Shown piece after piece: positions 23,301 to 31,640 of a DNA stretch of 32,452 nt. Within the stretch, counting starts at the first letter, position 1, and each line of letters starts with the position of its first letter. The translations under genes and the position numbers were made by a program. Below the pieces are notes generated by a model. The model made no database searches. It was not told the origin of the DNA and saw nothing but the letters and a program-made list of their open reading frames with translations. The DNA comes from a virus, in the IMG/VR virus record IMGVR_UViG_3300030102_000564, positions 1-32,452 of that record, one strand, 5' to 3'.

Positions 23301-23571
23301 GTTGCATTAAAAGTTCGTTAGGAACTATAAAATTTTGAAATACATCTTGATAGTAAGCCTGTTTACCCTCAGATTCTCTTTCTGCTCTCATGTTAGCGCC
23401 TTGTTTCATGGCGTCTAAACTTAATCCAAATGTAGCGAGATAATCTGCGTTAGATTGTTCTATATTTTCTGTAGTAGCTACTTCATCTGTTATTCCAGCA
23501 TCGTCTTGTAATATTTTTAAAATATCATCATCTAATTCGCTAGTATCTAAATTTGTTGTTATATCTGCCAT
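20308..23571 (-). CDS. Large internal virion / ejection protein
   Basis: A 1087-residue protein with long helical, charged regions and a Gly-rich hydrophobic stretch at about 261-300 (NIIASITGGVVGSPGG... GAAAGVAVTEL) plus another at 325-350 (VAMAATFEAAFGVAIPG). This combination of large size, helical body and insertable Gly/Ala segments resembles T7 gp15/gp16 and other podovirus ejection proteins, which leave the head and form a conduit through the envelope. No transglycosylase motif is recognised. It lies after two other candidate internal proteins, in the same order as podovirus core genes, with TAATG coupling. Function is inferred from size, composition and synteny. Confidence 0.65.
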   Translation of the reverse strand: MADITTNLDTSELDDDILKILQDDAGITDEVATTENIEQSNADYLATFGLSLDAMKQGANMRAERESEGKQAYYQDVFQNFIVPNELLMQQIQTDTTNLYGQKYGSVDNIDNFLFDELKQEVIGMTVDRMFDQQIPQVMGAYENYINQLEEDTPGKEAMLLGGIDENLKMNIGPRIITELVGPNADINVKKDLVKAVLMNANPGMDPSLITVGTFDEITGGTYKGENGNMLAYRIGNGLVQPVNVPGMDSGDMAMVIREIPNIIASITGGVVGSPGGILGSAGGAAAGVAVTELIVNSIGHAYSLQAKEGDISEEQIVQFIKDNYKNVLGDVAMAATFEAAFGVAIPGIARFVKRFVAKRAGALPPNQLIKAYETFQKAGGEVNEASVNRVNKILQDELGPDAPQVDITILQAFKSGAVPVTKDALNKTSTPYQVTAFDLAQVQIIREVSEAFKELSKKTAKGDISDVPDFAVSPQILFGNDFVAAANKITQQQLNESSSLFVNPYNELNAILYSVVKTADGEAFNPNMIAQTANKFTLDMIQKQNTKIATLLEGALGKDPLNVKFIKPQRYRETAYSLIRTLNKSFMKDMDKGQREALKNIIDQVSIFTRSKPGPGKIKAFSYAEIDSLLNDLNDIIDNPGTYGALAKKNKVVSLASGLRDDLYGAINREFRDKFGLQEGPAKFKEFLNTRNFARQLNNLKNSDLLMKVLRNDEIGFTQGGQNLFIGMMSSQAGKKQLGQISYLFNEIPELAPQRELFKESILQTLAKALDGETGDGLQTALNNKDFTGINKIFKKWINENGAIAEQFFSPAEWKQISKGGINAVNKLKQLTSDRAALNSYIKGFTGKIGSMEYQSLYKFFQDNPTKLNEFITEGIKRKVLNKEMVNNFRRYAMMQFNNKTMIQAGEGIFIFDPRALKNEISSKPEFYRELFGDKWLNSFTEMADFLDQYYSPVIGALRNGDAAVADSLKNVFLGQLDRKRTLIRGLGNFFKILDTRGFVNFFKFEDFKNAYKNANLSTTAMNVSQIIESSVAGGFRADEDRQSQTMSTAADATVLAGATGVSALNKTGEMLGGFVDRMTGGALSE

Positions 23572-26003
23572 TATTGTTGTGTTCCTACTAAACTTAAACC
23601 TAAATCATTAGTATATATGTATGACATGATGTTGTTTTTATCAGCTCCAATTGTTGCCCAACCTAATCCTTCTATATAGCTATCTACGTTACTTATCATA
23701 AATTCTCCTTCACGAGTTGGTGAATCAAAATTTATTCCATAAGAATCTTCGAACTGATCAACCAATATTTTAATTTGATCATTTATTCTTGTAAGGTCAA
23801 CATCTTTTTTATCTAGTGCTTGAATCATATATAAGATTTGAAGTCTATCTCTATGTATTCTATCCGATACACTTACCATATTTTTATAAGCGTCACTATC
23901 TTGTCCTGAAGTATACCCAACTTGGAATATTCCTTTAACATAATCTGAGTTAGCTTCTTTAAATTGATCAGACTTACCTTCTCTAAATTTTTTCGTTTTC
24001 GCATAATCTAGAATAGCAAGTTTAGAAACTTCACGCATTGTTTCATCACTACCATCAGCGTAACCAAACGCTTTTGTTGCTTCTATAATATCTGCGTTAT
24101 TATCTTCAAGAGCTTCAGCGTATAATTCATTCGTTCTATTTTTAGCCCATGCTTCAGCATAATCTAACGCTTTGTAATATTTTTTACCGTTAAATTCTAA
24201 ACCTCCAGGATAATAAAAGAATCCCGGTTGTTTTTTCGCTGCAATTGCTGCATTATTCCAAGCTTCTACTCCTTGTTCAACTAAAGCATCATAAGCAAAA
24301 ACACCTTGGTTAAATGACGCTGTTTTAAAGAATGATTTAGACGATAAGCTAGGTTGTGATTTACCTAAGAAAACAATATCTTTATCTGATACTGGATATA
24401 AATCTTTAAGTTTAGGAAGAAGTAAGTTGTTTAATAACGTTTGAACTTCTTCTCTCTTTCTATAAACATCTTGACCGCCCTGTAATACTTCTTGAATTTT
24501 TTGATTTAGTGGACTATTAGGACCAAGAATACTATCTGAAACATTCGCTAAATTTTGAAAGTATGTTTCCATAATACCTAAAGATTCTAAAGGTTGATCT
24601 AAACTTCCTAACCCTGAAACTGCAGCAGAAAGAATATTAGACTGTTCTTTACTTGTTTTACTTTTTTCTAAAAATTCAGTTACTTCTGTAGTAGCCACCT
24701 CTTGCATTGGTAATTCATCTAATTGAACATCATCAGCTTGTTTACCCGCAGTGCTTGCTGGAGCTTCTGCTGCATTTAAATCTCCATAGACTTGTTTTCC
24801 ATTTAAATTTCCTACCAGTCCCTCTACTTTTATTCTAGTTCCTTCATCAAATTTATAACCAGCATCTTCAAGTGCTTTATCTAACGTTTCGTTTTGCCCT
24901 GTTATTGCAAAAAATTCTTGATTTGTATATGTTAATCCTTCAAGTTCCATAGCTTCAACTTTGTATAAACCATTAGGTCCTGTTTCTACTATGATTTTAT
25001 TCGTTCCTCCAGCTGTAGTATTATTTTCTACTAATTTTTTATTAGTGTCTCCTAATAAACTATCAATATTTGTGTTAGTTCCTACGATATAATTTTCAAA
25101 TATTTCATCTTTATATTTAGTCATATCATGTTGTTTAAGAATATTAGATACACCAACTAAATTGTTTTGATCATCAAATTCTAAAGTTATATCACTATAA
25201 TTATTAAGAGCAGCTTGTTGTGTTAAGTAGTCATAATAAGTTGTTTTAACTCCTTTACCATCTTCAGTTAATTCATAAGGTAAACTTTTAAGATAAGTAT
25301 CAACTATTGGGTTTTGTCCTGGTATATAAATTTGACTTCTTGCATTTACTTTTCCAGACTTAGCACTCGCAGCAGCCGCCGCCTGTGCTTGTAAAGATGT
25401 CGAAGTGTCTATTAAAGCTTTTGATATACGAGCAAAAGGAGAAGAAAAACTAGGCGTTCCACCTTCTTGTATCATTCGTAATCCAGCTTGTGTTCTAGGG
25501 TCTAATAAAAAGTTTGTAAATTTACTTGGACTACTTACAGTATCTCTTAAATTTCCTGCTACTCTACCTGGAAAACCAACTATCTCAACAATAGAGTCAG
25601 TTATTTTTTCTCTTAAATTTCTATTATCTTCTGGTTCCTCTTCATTTTGATTTTGATTATTAGTGTCAGTAGTAGAAGCTTGTAAAACAGTTCCACCAGT
25701 TCCTGATTGGTCTACCATAGATTGCATTTGACCAAGAGCATCTGTTTGATTAGCATAGAAATCAGCCATCATATCGTTGCCTGTGCCTCCGCCCTCTGCG
25801 ATAGTTCTACTAACTAAATCTTGATAGTTTTGTTCTTCTTCGTATGCGTTGTATAAAGCGTCATAACTTCCATACTTATTTATTATTTGCTGTTGTACAA
25901 CGTCATCTACATCTCCAGTAGATGAAGCATCTACTAATGATTTTAATTGAGTAATATCGTCTGTTGCACTTCCATTCGGGTTAAAAAAATTTCGTATAGC
26001 CAT
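23571..26003 (-). CDS. Putative internal virion structural protein
   Basis: An 810-residue protein. The first 150 residues are Gln/Asn/Asp-rich and probably flexible (NTNNQNQNEEEPEDNRN region near 115-130); a short Ala-rich helix (STSLQAQAAAAASA) follows at about 200-215. The body has no recognised enzyme motif, and the end (about 590-800) is helical. Place between the S74-bearing protein and the 1087-residue protein argues for a virion core or ejection component. The start is close after a 7-base gap and lacks a strong Shine-Dalgarno (AAAAAAGCG). Confidence 0.6.
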   Translation of the reverse strand: MAIRNFFNPNGSATDDITQLKSLVDASSTGDVDDVVQQQIINKYGSYDALYNAYEEEQNYQDLVSRTIAEGGGTGNDMMADFYANQTDALGQMQSMVDQSGTGGTVLQASTTDTNNQNQNEEEPEDNRNLREKITDSIVEIVGFPGRVAGNLRDTVSSPSKFTNFLLDPRTQAGLRMIQEGGTPSFSSPFARISKALIDTSTSLQAQAAAAASAKSGKVNARSQIYIPGQNPIVDTYLKSLPYELTEDGKGVKTTYYDYLTQQAALNNYSDITLEFDDQNNLVGVSNILKQHDMTKYKDEIFENYIVGTNTNIDSLLGDTNKKLVENNTTAGGTNKIIVETGPNGLYKVEAMELEGLTYTNQEFFAITGQNETLDKALEDAGYKFDEGTRIKVEGLVGNLNGKQVYGDLNAAEAPASTAGKQADDVQLDELPMQEVATTEVTEFLEKSKTSKEQSNILSAAVSGLGSLDQPLESLGIMETYFQNLANVSDSILGPNSPLNQKIQEVLQGGQDVYRKREEVQTLLNNLLLPKLKDLYPVSDKDIVFLGKSQPSLSSKSFFKTASFNQGVFAYDALVEQGVEAWNNAAIAAKKQPGFFYYPGGLEFNGKKYYKALDYAEAWAKNRTNELYAEALEDNNADIIEATKAFGYADGSDETMREVSKLAILDYAKTKKFREGKSDQFKEANSDYVKGIFQVGYTSGQDSDAYKNMVSVSDRIHRDRLQILYMIQALDKKDVDLTRINDQIKILVDQFEDSYGINFDSPTREGEFMISNVDSYIEGLGWATIGADKNNIMSYIYTNDLGLSLVGTQQ

Positions 26004-26010
26004 CGCTTTT

Positions 26011-27114
26011 TTAACTTAATTTTTTAAATTCTACATCTACTTTCGAATAATCAACATGATAATAATTGTTTATCAATACAGAAGCTTCTGGAACTTCTTG
26101 TGCCATAACCCCTTGATAAGTGTCATCAGAATTTAGATATTTAAAGTTATAAACATTTATTCCACTAGGTGATTTACCAACTAGCTCGATATCTCTCTTT
26201 AGTCTTACATCAGAAGGCGGTCTTGCAAACGCCATCGCTGTTCCTGCTATTTGTGCAAAAGGTGAAGTACCTCCTATAACTTGATCTTGTGTACCTGTAG
26301 AAGATTGACCGTAACTTCTTATAGGTGCTCCAGATAAGATAGAAGTTAAGAAAGCAAGTTGCCCTCTTCCAAAACCTTGCTGTTCTATAAAATCTTTATA
26401 AGCTTCATTTAATCTAGCTTGTTCTAATCCTTGTTCTGCTGCTCCAAATTTCATTGCACCCTCTGCTTCTTGCATAGCAGCGCCTTGTTTTTGTAATTGA
26501 AGCGCAGGTATTGCAGCTGCTAATGCACTTAAATTATTCATTTGTACATTTCTATCTTGATCAAATGCACCTCGTGCTGTGTTAAATCCTTGAGCGTATA
26601 GTCCTGCAGCTAAATCACCTGCTGTTCTTGCACTTTCTGCAGCACCAACAGCTTGTTCTATTGCACCACGACTACCGCCGTATGCACCTGCAGTTATTTG
26701 ATTTTTTGCAGCTTGATTTCTTCTTTGACTTTCCATATCAGCTATTCTTGATACTGATCTGTTAACAACGTTTTCTATGTAAGGATTCATATATTCATCT
26801 ACAGTAGAGCCTGTAAATGTTCTTTCGCCTACACGTTTCATTTCATCTAACATGCCTCTTGCTTCTGTAGTAGCACCTGATTTTTCAAAAGCACCTATTT
26901 GTCCGCCTGCTGCAGATATTGCATCACGCTGTGCTTGTGTAAAATCAGCTATTCGTTGTCCTGTAAAAGCTTGATAAGGTTTTTTAGATTCAGCTGTAGC
27001 TCGTTGAAATAATTCTTCTTGAGCTTTCTTAAAATATTCTGGTATATCGTATGTAACTGTTCCTGATGAAGAAGCTGGTACAGTAGTAGTTTTAGGTTTG
27101 AAGATACTTCCCAT
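26011..27114 (-). CDS. Virion protein with S74-like C-terminal chaperone domain
   Basis: A 367-residue protein. Residues 30-260 are an Ala/Gln-rich helical region of the kind found in small internal/injection proteins (QRDAISAAGG, ITAGAYGGSRGAIEQAVGAAES). The last 67 residues start PPSDVRLKRDIELVGK (299-314) and include GVMAQEVPEA (335-344) and HVDYSKVD, which is the pattern of the peptidase S74 / intramolecular chaperone domain; self-cleavage would occur just before Ser301, with Lys306 in the active site. S74 domains usually end trimeric fibres and are removed after folding. Seen here on a helical protein, the domain might help oligomer assembly. TAATG coupling with the acetyltransferase gene. 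Confidence 0.72.
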   Translation of the reverse strand: MGSIFKPKTTTVPASSSGTVTYDIPEYFKKAQEELFQRATAESKKPYQAFTGQRIADFTQAQRDAISAAGGQIGAFEKSGATTEARGMLDEMKRVGERTFTGSTVDEYMNPYIENVVNRSVSRIADMESQRRNQAAKNQITAGAYGGSRGAIEQAVGAAESARTAGDLAAGLYAQGFNTARGAFDQDRNVQMNNLSALAAAIPALQLQKQGAAMQEAEGAMKFGAAEQGLEQARLNEAYKDFIEQQGFGRGQLAFLTSILSGAPIRSYGQSSTGTQDQVIGGTSPFAQIAGTAMAFARPPSDVRLKRDIELVGKSPSGINVYNFKYLNSDDTYQGVMAQEVPEASVLINNYYHVDYSKVDVEFKKLS

Positions 27115-27557
27115 TATAATCCCTCTGCGTAAGTTCCACCAAGATAGTCAAGGTTTTGTCGAGTAATCCATTGATGTTTTCTATCCATATCTTTTCCTTG
27201 CATAATTTCTAAAATCATTGGAATATTTTGTACTTTAGCATATTCTCTCGCAAAGTCTAATAAAGATTTTGCAATACTAGGGTTTCTCTCGTTTTCATCG
27301 ACAAAAAACCATAGTGTTCGATAAAAAGCTTTATCGGTATACCAAGTATCACAATGCGCCATTGCTATACTTCCAATAATTTTACCGTCTTTAACTGCCA
27401 CTACGACAAAGTTTTGACGTATGTATTCTAATATATTTTCCCTTGCTTTGCTATTGTTTGTTACACCGAAGTTTAATTTTGTTTCAATTAACCATTTCTT
27501 TAAAAGCTCTCGTATCTGAATAACATCAGTTTCTATTGCTTTTCTTAGCTTAATCAC
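27114..27557 (-). CDS. GNAT-family N-acetyltransferase
   Basis: A 147-residue protein with the GNAT order: LRKAIETDVIQIREL (strand 1 and helix 1), FVVVAVKDGKIIGSIAMAH (strands 2-4), LWFFVDENERNPSIAKSLLDFAREYA (strand 4 into the acetyl-CoA loop, where the usual [QR]xxGx[GA] is degenerate: RNPSIA), and MILEIMQG (strand 5). GTG start at 27557, preceded by AAGGG, overlapping the 84-residue gene by 8 bases. Acetyltransferases in phage tail regions are seen in marine phages and may modify a virion or host protein. Substrate unknown. Confidence 0.75.
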   Translation of the reverse strand: MIKLRKAIETDVIQIRELLKKWLIETKLNFGVTNNSKARENILEYIRQNFVVVAVKDGKIIGSIAMAHCDTWYTDKAFYRTLWFFVDENERNPSIAKSLLDFAREYAKVQNIPMILEIMQGKDMDRKHQWITRQNLDYLGGTYAEGL

Positions 27558-27804
27558 TTAATAATCCCTTTCCTTTAAGTCTTTCTATTAACGTGCCTAA
27601 TACGTTAGTTACGTCAGCTAAACTGGCTGTGGAGCCATTTAAAGTGCGAGTATCTACGATATTAGATGTAGAATAACCATTCGCTGCTGGCTGATTTACT
27701 TCAGTCAAATATTGTTCTATCGTTTTAGTTGTAACGTTAAGAGTTTCTTTTACATCAATTTCTTTCGTTGCTATTGGTAAACTTGGTGGTGGTTTAAATG
27801 TCAT
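27550..27804 (-). CDS. Small hypothetical protein in the tail region
   Basis: An 84-residue protein with a Pro-rich start (MTFKPPPSLP), a middle with Thr/Val repeats (VKETLNVTTKTIEQYL) and a Gly/Lys C-terminus. No motif recognised. It is locked between the nozzle gene (ATGA) and the acetyltransferase gene, so it is probably a minor virion or assembly protein. Confidence 0.6.
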   Translation of the reverse strand: MTFKPPPSLPIATKEIDVKETLNVTTKTIEQYLTEVNQPAANGYSTSNIVDTRTLNGSTASLADVTNVLGTLIERLKGKGLLSD

Positions 27805-29654
27805 CTTCTACCGTCCGCTTTTGTATCTAATCGTAAAGTTCCAAATCTCCAATTATCAGAAGCTGAACTATCGTTAGTTATTTTTAGTGATACTTGTCTA
27901 CCTCTAGCTCGTGTATTTACAAATCGAGTAGAAGTAGTTACAGATAAATCTCCTGTTGTACGTTGTGAATCTGCTGGAAAATCTCTAGATTGTATATTTA
28001 ATTTTACTGTTCCTGCTAAATTTTTAAAATCAGGTATTACACCTCGTATAAAAGTAAACACGTCTCCATCGCCTACGTCAGCATCTCCACTAGTTAATGT
28101 AGATTCTAAAATAGCACCATCATCTGACGAGCCTTTTTCATGATCATATAAAAAAGAACGACCAGCGGTAGCGCCATTAACTGTAGTTTGAGTTGACGCA
28201 GTAGAGTTTGGTAAATATTCTAAAGCCATAGGGTTTTGAAATACTGCGTTATCTACCCATGCTGTTCTATTTAAATTACCAATAGACCAAACATTTTCTA
28301 TGTAATTGTAAATAACATATCTATCTATAAATCCAGAACTTTGAGAACAGTAATACCATATGACTTCGTTAAATTGATTATTCTCTCCTGCATAAACTTG
28401 TGCGTATTGCGTTCTGTTTATATCGTCAAATACATATTGTTTTACACTACAAGGTATTTCTGAAATAGCACCTGCGTAAGTCATAAATCGACCATCAGTC
28501 ATCCAGTATGCTTTATCGTTTACTACGACTGCTGCGTTAAGTGCAACTAATCCACAATCTGTACCGAGTAATTTAAAACCAAAAGTAAATGGTGGACCAA
28601 TAAATTGCATTGAATGTAATGCTGTATCTGTCCATACTAATATTTCACCTCTAGTTGATGACGCTGATATTATTCTACTACCTTCTCCTAATCGTTGTGA
28701 TCCCGCAGTGTTAGTTGTAGTAGGTGTCCATGTTGTAAAGTTTTCTTGGTCTGACCAACGAATAAACATTTTATCTTGCGTTGAAGCATTACCTATTGTT
28801 ACTTCTGTTCCAAAACATATAGCGTGTCTATCTGGAGTAGAAATTAAACCTGTAACTGAAGAAGTAGGAGCACCACTTACTGCAGCTAATGGAGAAGTAA
28901 ATCCAGAAGTAACATCCCATTTGTATAGCCCTCCGTTTTTTAGCCATGCAAATAAATCTTCACCTGCGTTATCAAAACTCCATATACCTGCGTCAAGAGT
29001 AACGTTAGATGTAGAACGAGCTGTACCCCATGCTGCGGTATTCCAAGTGTTTGTTCCCCAACCATAACCAAAAGTTTGACTATCTGGTTCATTTTCTAAT
29101 TGAAATGCAAATGTAGCAGTTCCTACTGTAGACATTCCAGTTCCTGTTTCATTACTAGGCATTGTAATTTTAAAATTATCGTTATCGACTACACTAGTTA
29201 TTTCAAATTCTTGGTTAAAGTCAGAAGCAGTAAAATTAGTATTTGATAAACTTGAAGTACCGCTTATTGTAACAAACTCTCCTACTACTGCGCCATGATT
29301 AACAACAGTACATGTAACTAAAGCTTGACCATTAGAAGAAGTAAAACAGTTAGTTTGAGATGATTTAGTAGTTCTTATAGGCGTAATATCGTAATAGTTA
29401 CCTCCACTAAATAGATAAACTTTTTTATTAGTTCCTATTGCAGCGTATCGTATTCCATTTAAATCAAACCAAGAAAATAATCCACGACAAACTCCTATGA
29501 TAGCATGAGGAGAAGCTTTTTCCCAACCACCTATTTTTTGTGGTAAGCCATATCTAAAACGAACTTTATCGCAATCTACCCATTGACCTTCAGCACCATA
29601 CTCTGTAGTTTCTTTATTTATTCCAGGTACAAATTGTATGCTTGTATATGCCAT
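27801..29654 (-). CDS. Tail nozzle / stabilisation protein (T7 gp12- or P22 gp10-like)
   Basis: A 617-residue, beta-rich protein. The start (QFVPGINKETTEYGAEGQW, then CDKVRFRYGLPQKIGGW) and repeated blade-like segments (GLFSWFDLNGIRYAAIGTNKK, GEILVWTDTALHSMQFIG, LNAAVVVNDKAYWMTDG) suggest a beta-propeller like the nozzle of podoviruses. Such proteins close the tail after packaging and contact the fibres. I know similar marine phage sequences only as structural hypotheticals, so T7 gp12/P22 gp10 is a fold-level suggestion. Residues about 100-190 (TSSNGQALVTCTVVNHG...) look like an inserted beta domain. TAATG coupling with the 95-residue gene. Confidence 0.66.
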   Translation of the reverse strand: MAYTSIQFVPGINKETTEYGAEGQWVDCDKVRFRYGLPQKIGGWEKASPHAIIGVCRGLFSWFDLNGIRYAAIGTNKKVYLFSGGNYYDITPIRTTKSSQTNCFTSSNGQALVTCTVVNHGAVVGEFVTISGTSSLSNTNFTASDFNQEFEITSVVDNDNFKITMPSNETGTGMSTVGTATFAFQLENEPDSQTFGYGWGTNTWNTAAWGTARSTSNVTLDAGIWSFDNAGEDLFAWLKNGGLYKWDVTSGFTSPLAAVSGAPTSSVTGLISTPDRHAICFGTEVTIGNASTQDKMFIRWSDQENFTTWTPTTTNTAGSQRLGEGSRIISASSTRGEILVWTDTALHSMQFIGPPFTFGFKLLGTDCGLVALNAAVVVNDKAYWMTDGRFMTYAGAISEIPCSVKQYVFDDINRTQYAQVYAGENNQFNEVIWYYCSQSSGFIDRYVIYNYIENVWSIGNLNRTAWVDNAVFQNPMALEYLPNSTASTQTTVNGATAGRSFLYDHEKGSSDDGAILESTLTSGDADVGDGDVFTFIRGVIPDFKNLAGTVKLNIQSRDFPADSQRTTGDLSVTTSTRFVNTRARGRQVSLKITNDSSASDNWRFGTLRLDTKADGRR

Positions 29655-29941
29655 TACTTTAATTTTTTCCTATTGTTAGCTTCTATAATTTGTATGTTTA
29701 ATTCTTTATTAGCTTTTACCATTTCATTTCTAAAACTTTCAATGGCAGCACCAGCTTGATTGGTCTGTCTAGAATTTTCTATCATTAACATTGGAAGCAT
29801 GGCCATAGAACAGCCGTACTCATCTATGTCTTGACCAGTTTGAGGATGTGTTCCTTTTACTTGTATAAACCAAGCGCAATCAAATTTTTTGCAAGGCTCA
29901 AAGTTATTTAAAGGACAATTGTCTTTTACCTCTAACTTCAC
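29654..29941 (-). CDS. Cys-containing small conserved protein of the tail region
   Basis: A 95-residue protein with four cysteines (9, 17, 22, 44) in NCPLNNFEPCKKFDCAWF and YGCSMAMLP, which could bind zinc or an iron-sulfur cluster, followed by a helical C-terminus (GAAIESFRNEMVKANKEL). I recall this pattern in marine podovirus tail gene clusters. GTG start at 29941, one base beyond the stop of the fibre gene. Possible assembly factor; function unknown. Confidence 0.72.
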   Translation of the reverse strand: MKLEVKDNCPLNNFEPCKKFDCAWFIQVKGTHPQTGQDIDEYGCSMAMLPMLMIENSRQTNQAGAAIESFRNEMVKANKELNIQIIEANNRKKLK

Positions 29942-29942
29942 A

Positions 29943-30926
29943 TTAATCCTTAGCGCAAATAATTACATCTACATACTGAACTTCTAAATCGACTGCATCA
30001 GTATCAGAAAAAGAATGTGTATGAGAAGCACCAGCTAATGTGCCAGCAGCATGTGTATGACCTTGACCTCCACCAGTATCTGCTGTAAAAAATCTTTTTG
30101 CACCACTAGAGTTACCAGTATTTCTAGTTCCTGCTGATTGACTACTTCCTGTACCAAACTCAACGTGTCCACCTTCTAAGTGATTGTGGGCTGGTATTTC
30201 GTCTACAGTCAAAGTATGAGAAGCAACACTACCTGTTATACTAACTGTACTACCTCCAGTTGTTCCTGATATAGTTACAGTTTGACTTTTAAAAGCGTCA
30301 GTAAAAGCGACACTTCCTCCAGTAGTTACAGAGCCAGAAGTAATACGAAGTGCTTTATTATTATGTGAAGTATCTTTCGTCCATCCTGTTGGCGCAGCTG
30401 TTTGTTGAAATAACATTTTAGTGCCTTGTGCAAAAGGTTGTATTCCTGTTAAGTTAGCACCATTTCCTATGTAAGTTGTAGTGGTTGTTCCTACATTTGC
30501 AGCAAACTCATCTACAACTTTATTACCATTTTGCACATAAACTGTTGTATGTGCTCCTTTAGTTAAAGTAACATTATTAGCAGCGTGTCCTGTTGGCGCT
30601 ACTTGTAATGTATGATTGCCTGCTGTATTATTAAATAAAGTATATTCTTTTTCTACCGCTGGTAAAAATACATAAATGTTACCAGATAAAGTTCCATTTA
30701 AATCTATTATTTTATTCGCAGCCTCGTTAGTGGTTTCTACATCAGCATCTCTATTAGCAGTTGTTAAAGTAACGTTAGCACTTCCTGCTACTGATTTGCT
30801 TAAATAGCCACCGATACTCGCATCGATTACTTGTAAGTTTTCATTTGTGTTATTACCCCATGTACCTGTATTAGCACCAGCTTCCATGAGTTCTAACTTT
30901 AGTCGTGATGAATATGTTGACGCCAT
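29943..30926 (-). CDS. Tail fibre with HxH collar-like metal-binding end
   Basis: A 327-residue protein. The N-terminus (LKLELMEAGANTGTWGNNTNEN) is a known phage fibre/attachment start. The middle is Gly/Thr/Asn-rich beta structure, followed by a phage collar-like part (GTKMLFQQTAAPTGWTKDTS). The C-terminus contains three HxH pairs, His247/249, His290/292 and His302/304, as in T4 gp12-type short fibres where six histidines of a trimer hold iron or zinc, and ends LEVQYVDVIICAKD. It would bind a host receptor. AAGGAGG lies 5 bases before the ATG, the strongest ribosome binding site here, as expected for an abundant virion protein. Confidence 0.82.
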   Translation of the reverse strand: MASTYSSRLKLELMEAGANTGTWGNNTNENLQVIDASIGGYLSKSVAGSANVTLTTANRDADVETTNEAANKIIDLNGTLSGNIYVFLPAVEKEYTLFNNTAGNHTLQVAPTGHAANNVTLTKGAHTTVYVQNGNKVVDEFAANVGTTTTTYIGNGANLTGIQPFAQGTKMLFQQTAAPTGWTKDTSHNNKALRITSGSVTTGGSVAFTDAFKSQTVTISGTTGGSTVSITGSVASHTLTVDEIPAHNHLEGGHVEFGTGSSQSAGTRNTGNSSGAKRFFTADTGGGQGHTHAAGTLAGASHTHSFSDTDAVDLEVQYVDVIICAKD

Positions 30927-30935
30927 TATACCTCC

Positions 30936-31640
30936 TTAGTTTTGTTTAGTCCATGTTGTATTTGTTGTTGCATTTACATTAGTCCATGTTCTGCCTGTTG
31001 CAGCGTTTACATTGCTCCAGCTATTTGTTGCACCAGGAATTACTGGATCCCAAAAAATAACTGAACCTCCTCTTATATTAACAGAATTTCCAGAAATTGA
31101 CAGTATTTGATCAGTATTTACTGAACTAATTGAGCCACTAAGAACATTTAAATCTATTCCAGAAGCCATTGTAATAATGCTAGTTTTTAAAGTTACGTCA
31201 TTTACAACGATTGAAGCTGGTATTCCTGTTGGAATTACTTTAACTCCAGTTTTATTTATTACGTCATCTACTACCGCTTGTAGTTGTTGACCTGTAGCAT
31301 TAACTAAAACACCTAATCCAAAACCAACGTCTCCCTCAGTAACTGTTAATTGTTCTCCACTTACAGAAACGCCTACTCCAGTTTTAAGAACGACTGTCCC
31401 TGGAGTAAACATAGACATTTCTTGTCCAGACGCCACTATTTTTTGTTCGGTATTTGCGCTGATATTACCAGGCGTTGGCGTTAATTCTTGCCCTCCAGCG
31501 GTTAAAATAGACTCTCCTTTAGGGATTACTGTTCCTGGAGTAAACATGGACATTTCTTGCCCTGATACTGCCAAGGTTACATTAGTCGAAGATGTTGATG
31601 AAAACGGAGCTTCTGCAAATGCTGTAGAGCCGAACAGCAT
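30936..31640 (-). CDS. Repeat-containing virion protein
   Basis: A 234-residue protein. The N-terminus MLFGSTAFAEAPFSS is a start I recognise from marine phage virion proteins. Residues about 20-200 consist of beta-repeat units with the pattern V-x-x-x-G-[QI]-x-[LM]...G-x-[VI], including two near-identical SGQEMSMFTPGTV copies 45 residues apart. The C-terminus carries an 11-residue repeat: W[ST]NVNA[AT]T[GN][RT]T twice, then WTKQN. Probably a decoration or fibre-attached protein. It overlaps the upstream gene by TAATG. Confidence 0.68.
   Translation of the reverse strand: MLFGSTAFAEAPFSSTSSTNVTLAVSGQEMSMFTPGTVIPKGESILTAGGQELTPTPGNISANTEQKIVASGQEMSMFTPGTVVLKTGVGVSVSGEQLTVTEGDVGFGLGVLVNATGQQLQAVVDDVINKTGVKVIPTGIPASIVVNDVTLKTSIITMASGIDLNVLSGSISSVNTDQILSISGNSVNIRGGSVIFWDPVIPGATNSWSNVNAATGRTWTNVNATTNTTWTKQN
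30939..31019 (-). repeat. Tandem 33-base coding repeat
   Basis: Two full 33-base units (30954-30986 and 30987-31019) and a partial one (30939-30953) code for WSNVNAATGRT, WTNVNATTNTT and WTKQN. The units share TTTACATT and CCATGTT blocks at fixed phase. Because the period is 11 codons the reading frame survives unit loss or gain, so copy number may vary between relatives. Confidence 0.7.
31393..31565 (-). repeat. Pair of 38-base direct repeats within the repeat protein gene
   Basis: 31393-31430 and 31528-31565 match at nearly every base (start actgt[ct]cctggagtaaac) and lie 135 bases, exactly 45 codons, apart. Both encode SGQEMSMFTPGTV. The high DNA identity compared with the diverged surrounding units suggests a recent duplication or gene conversion. 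Confidence 0.65.
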
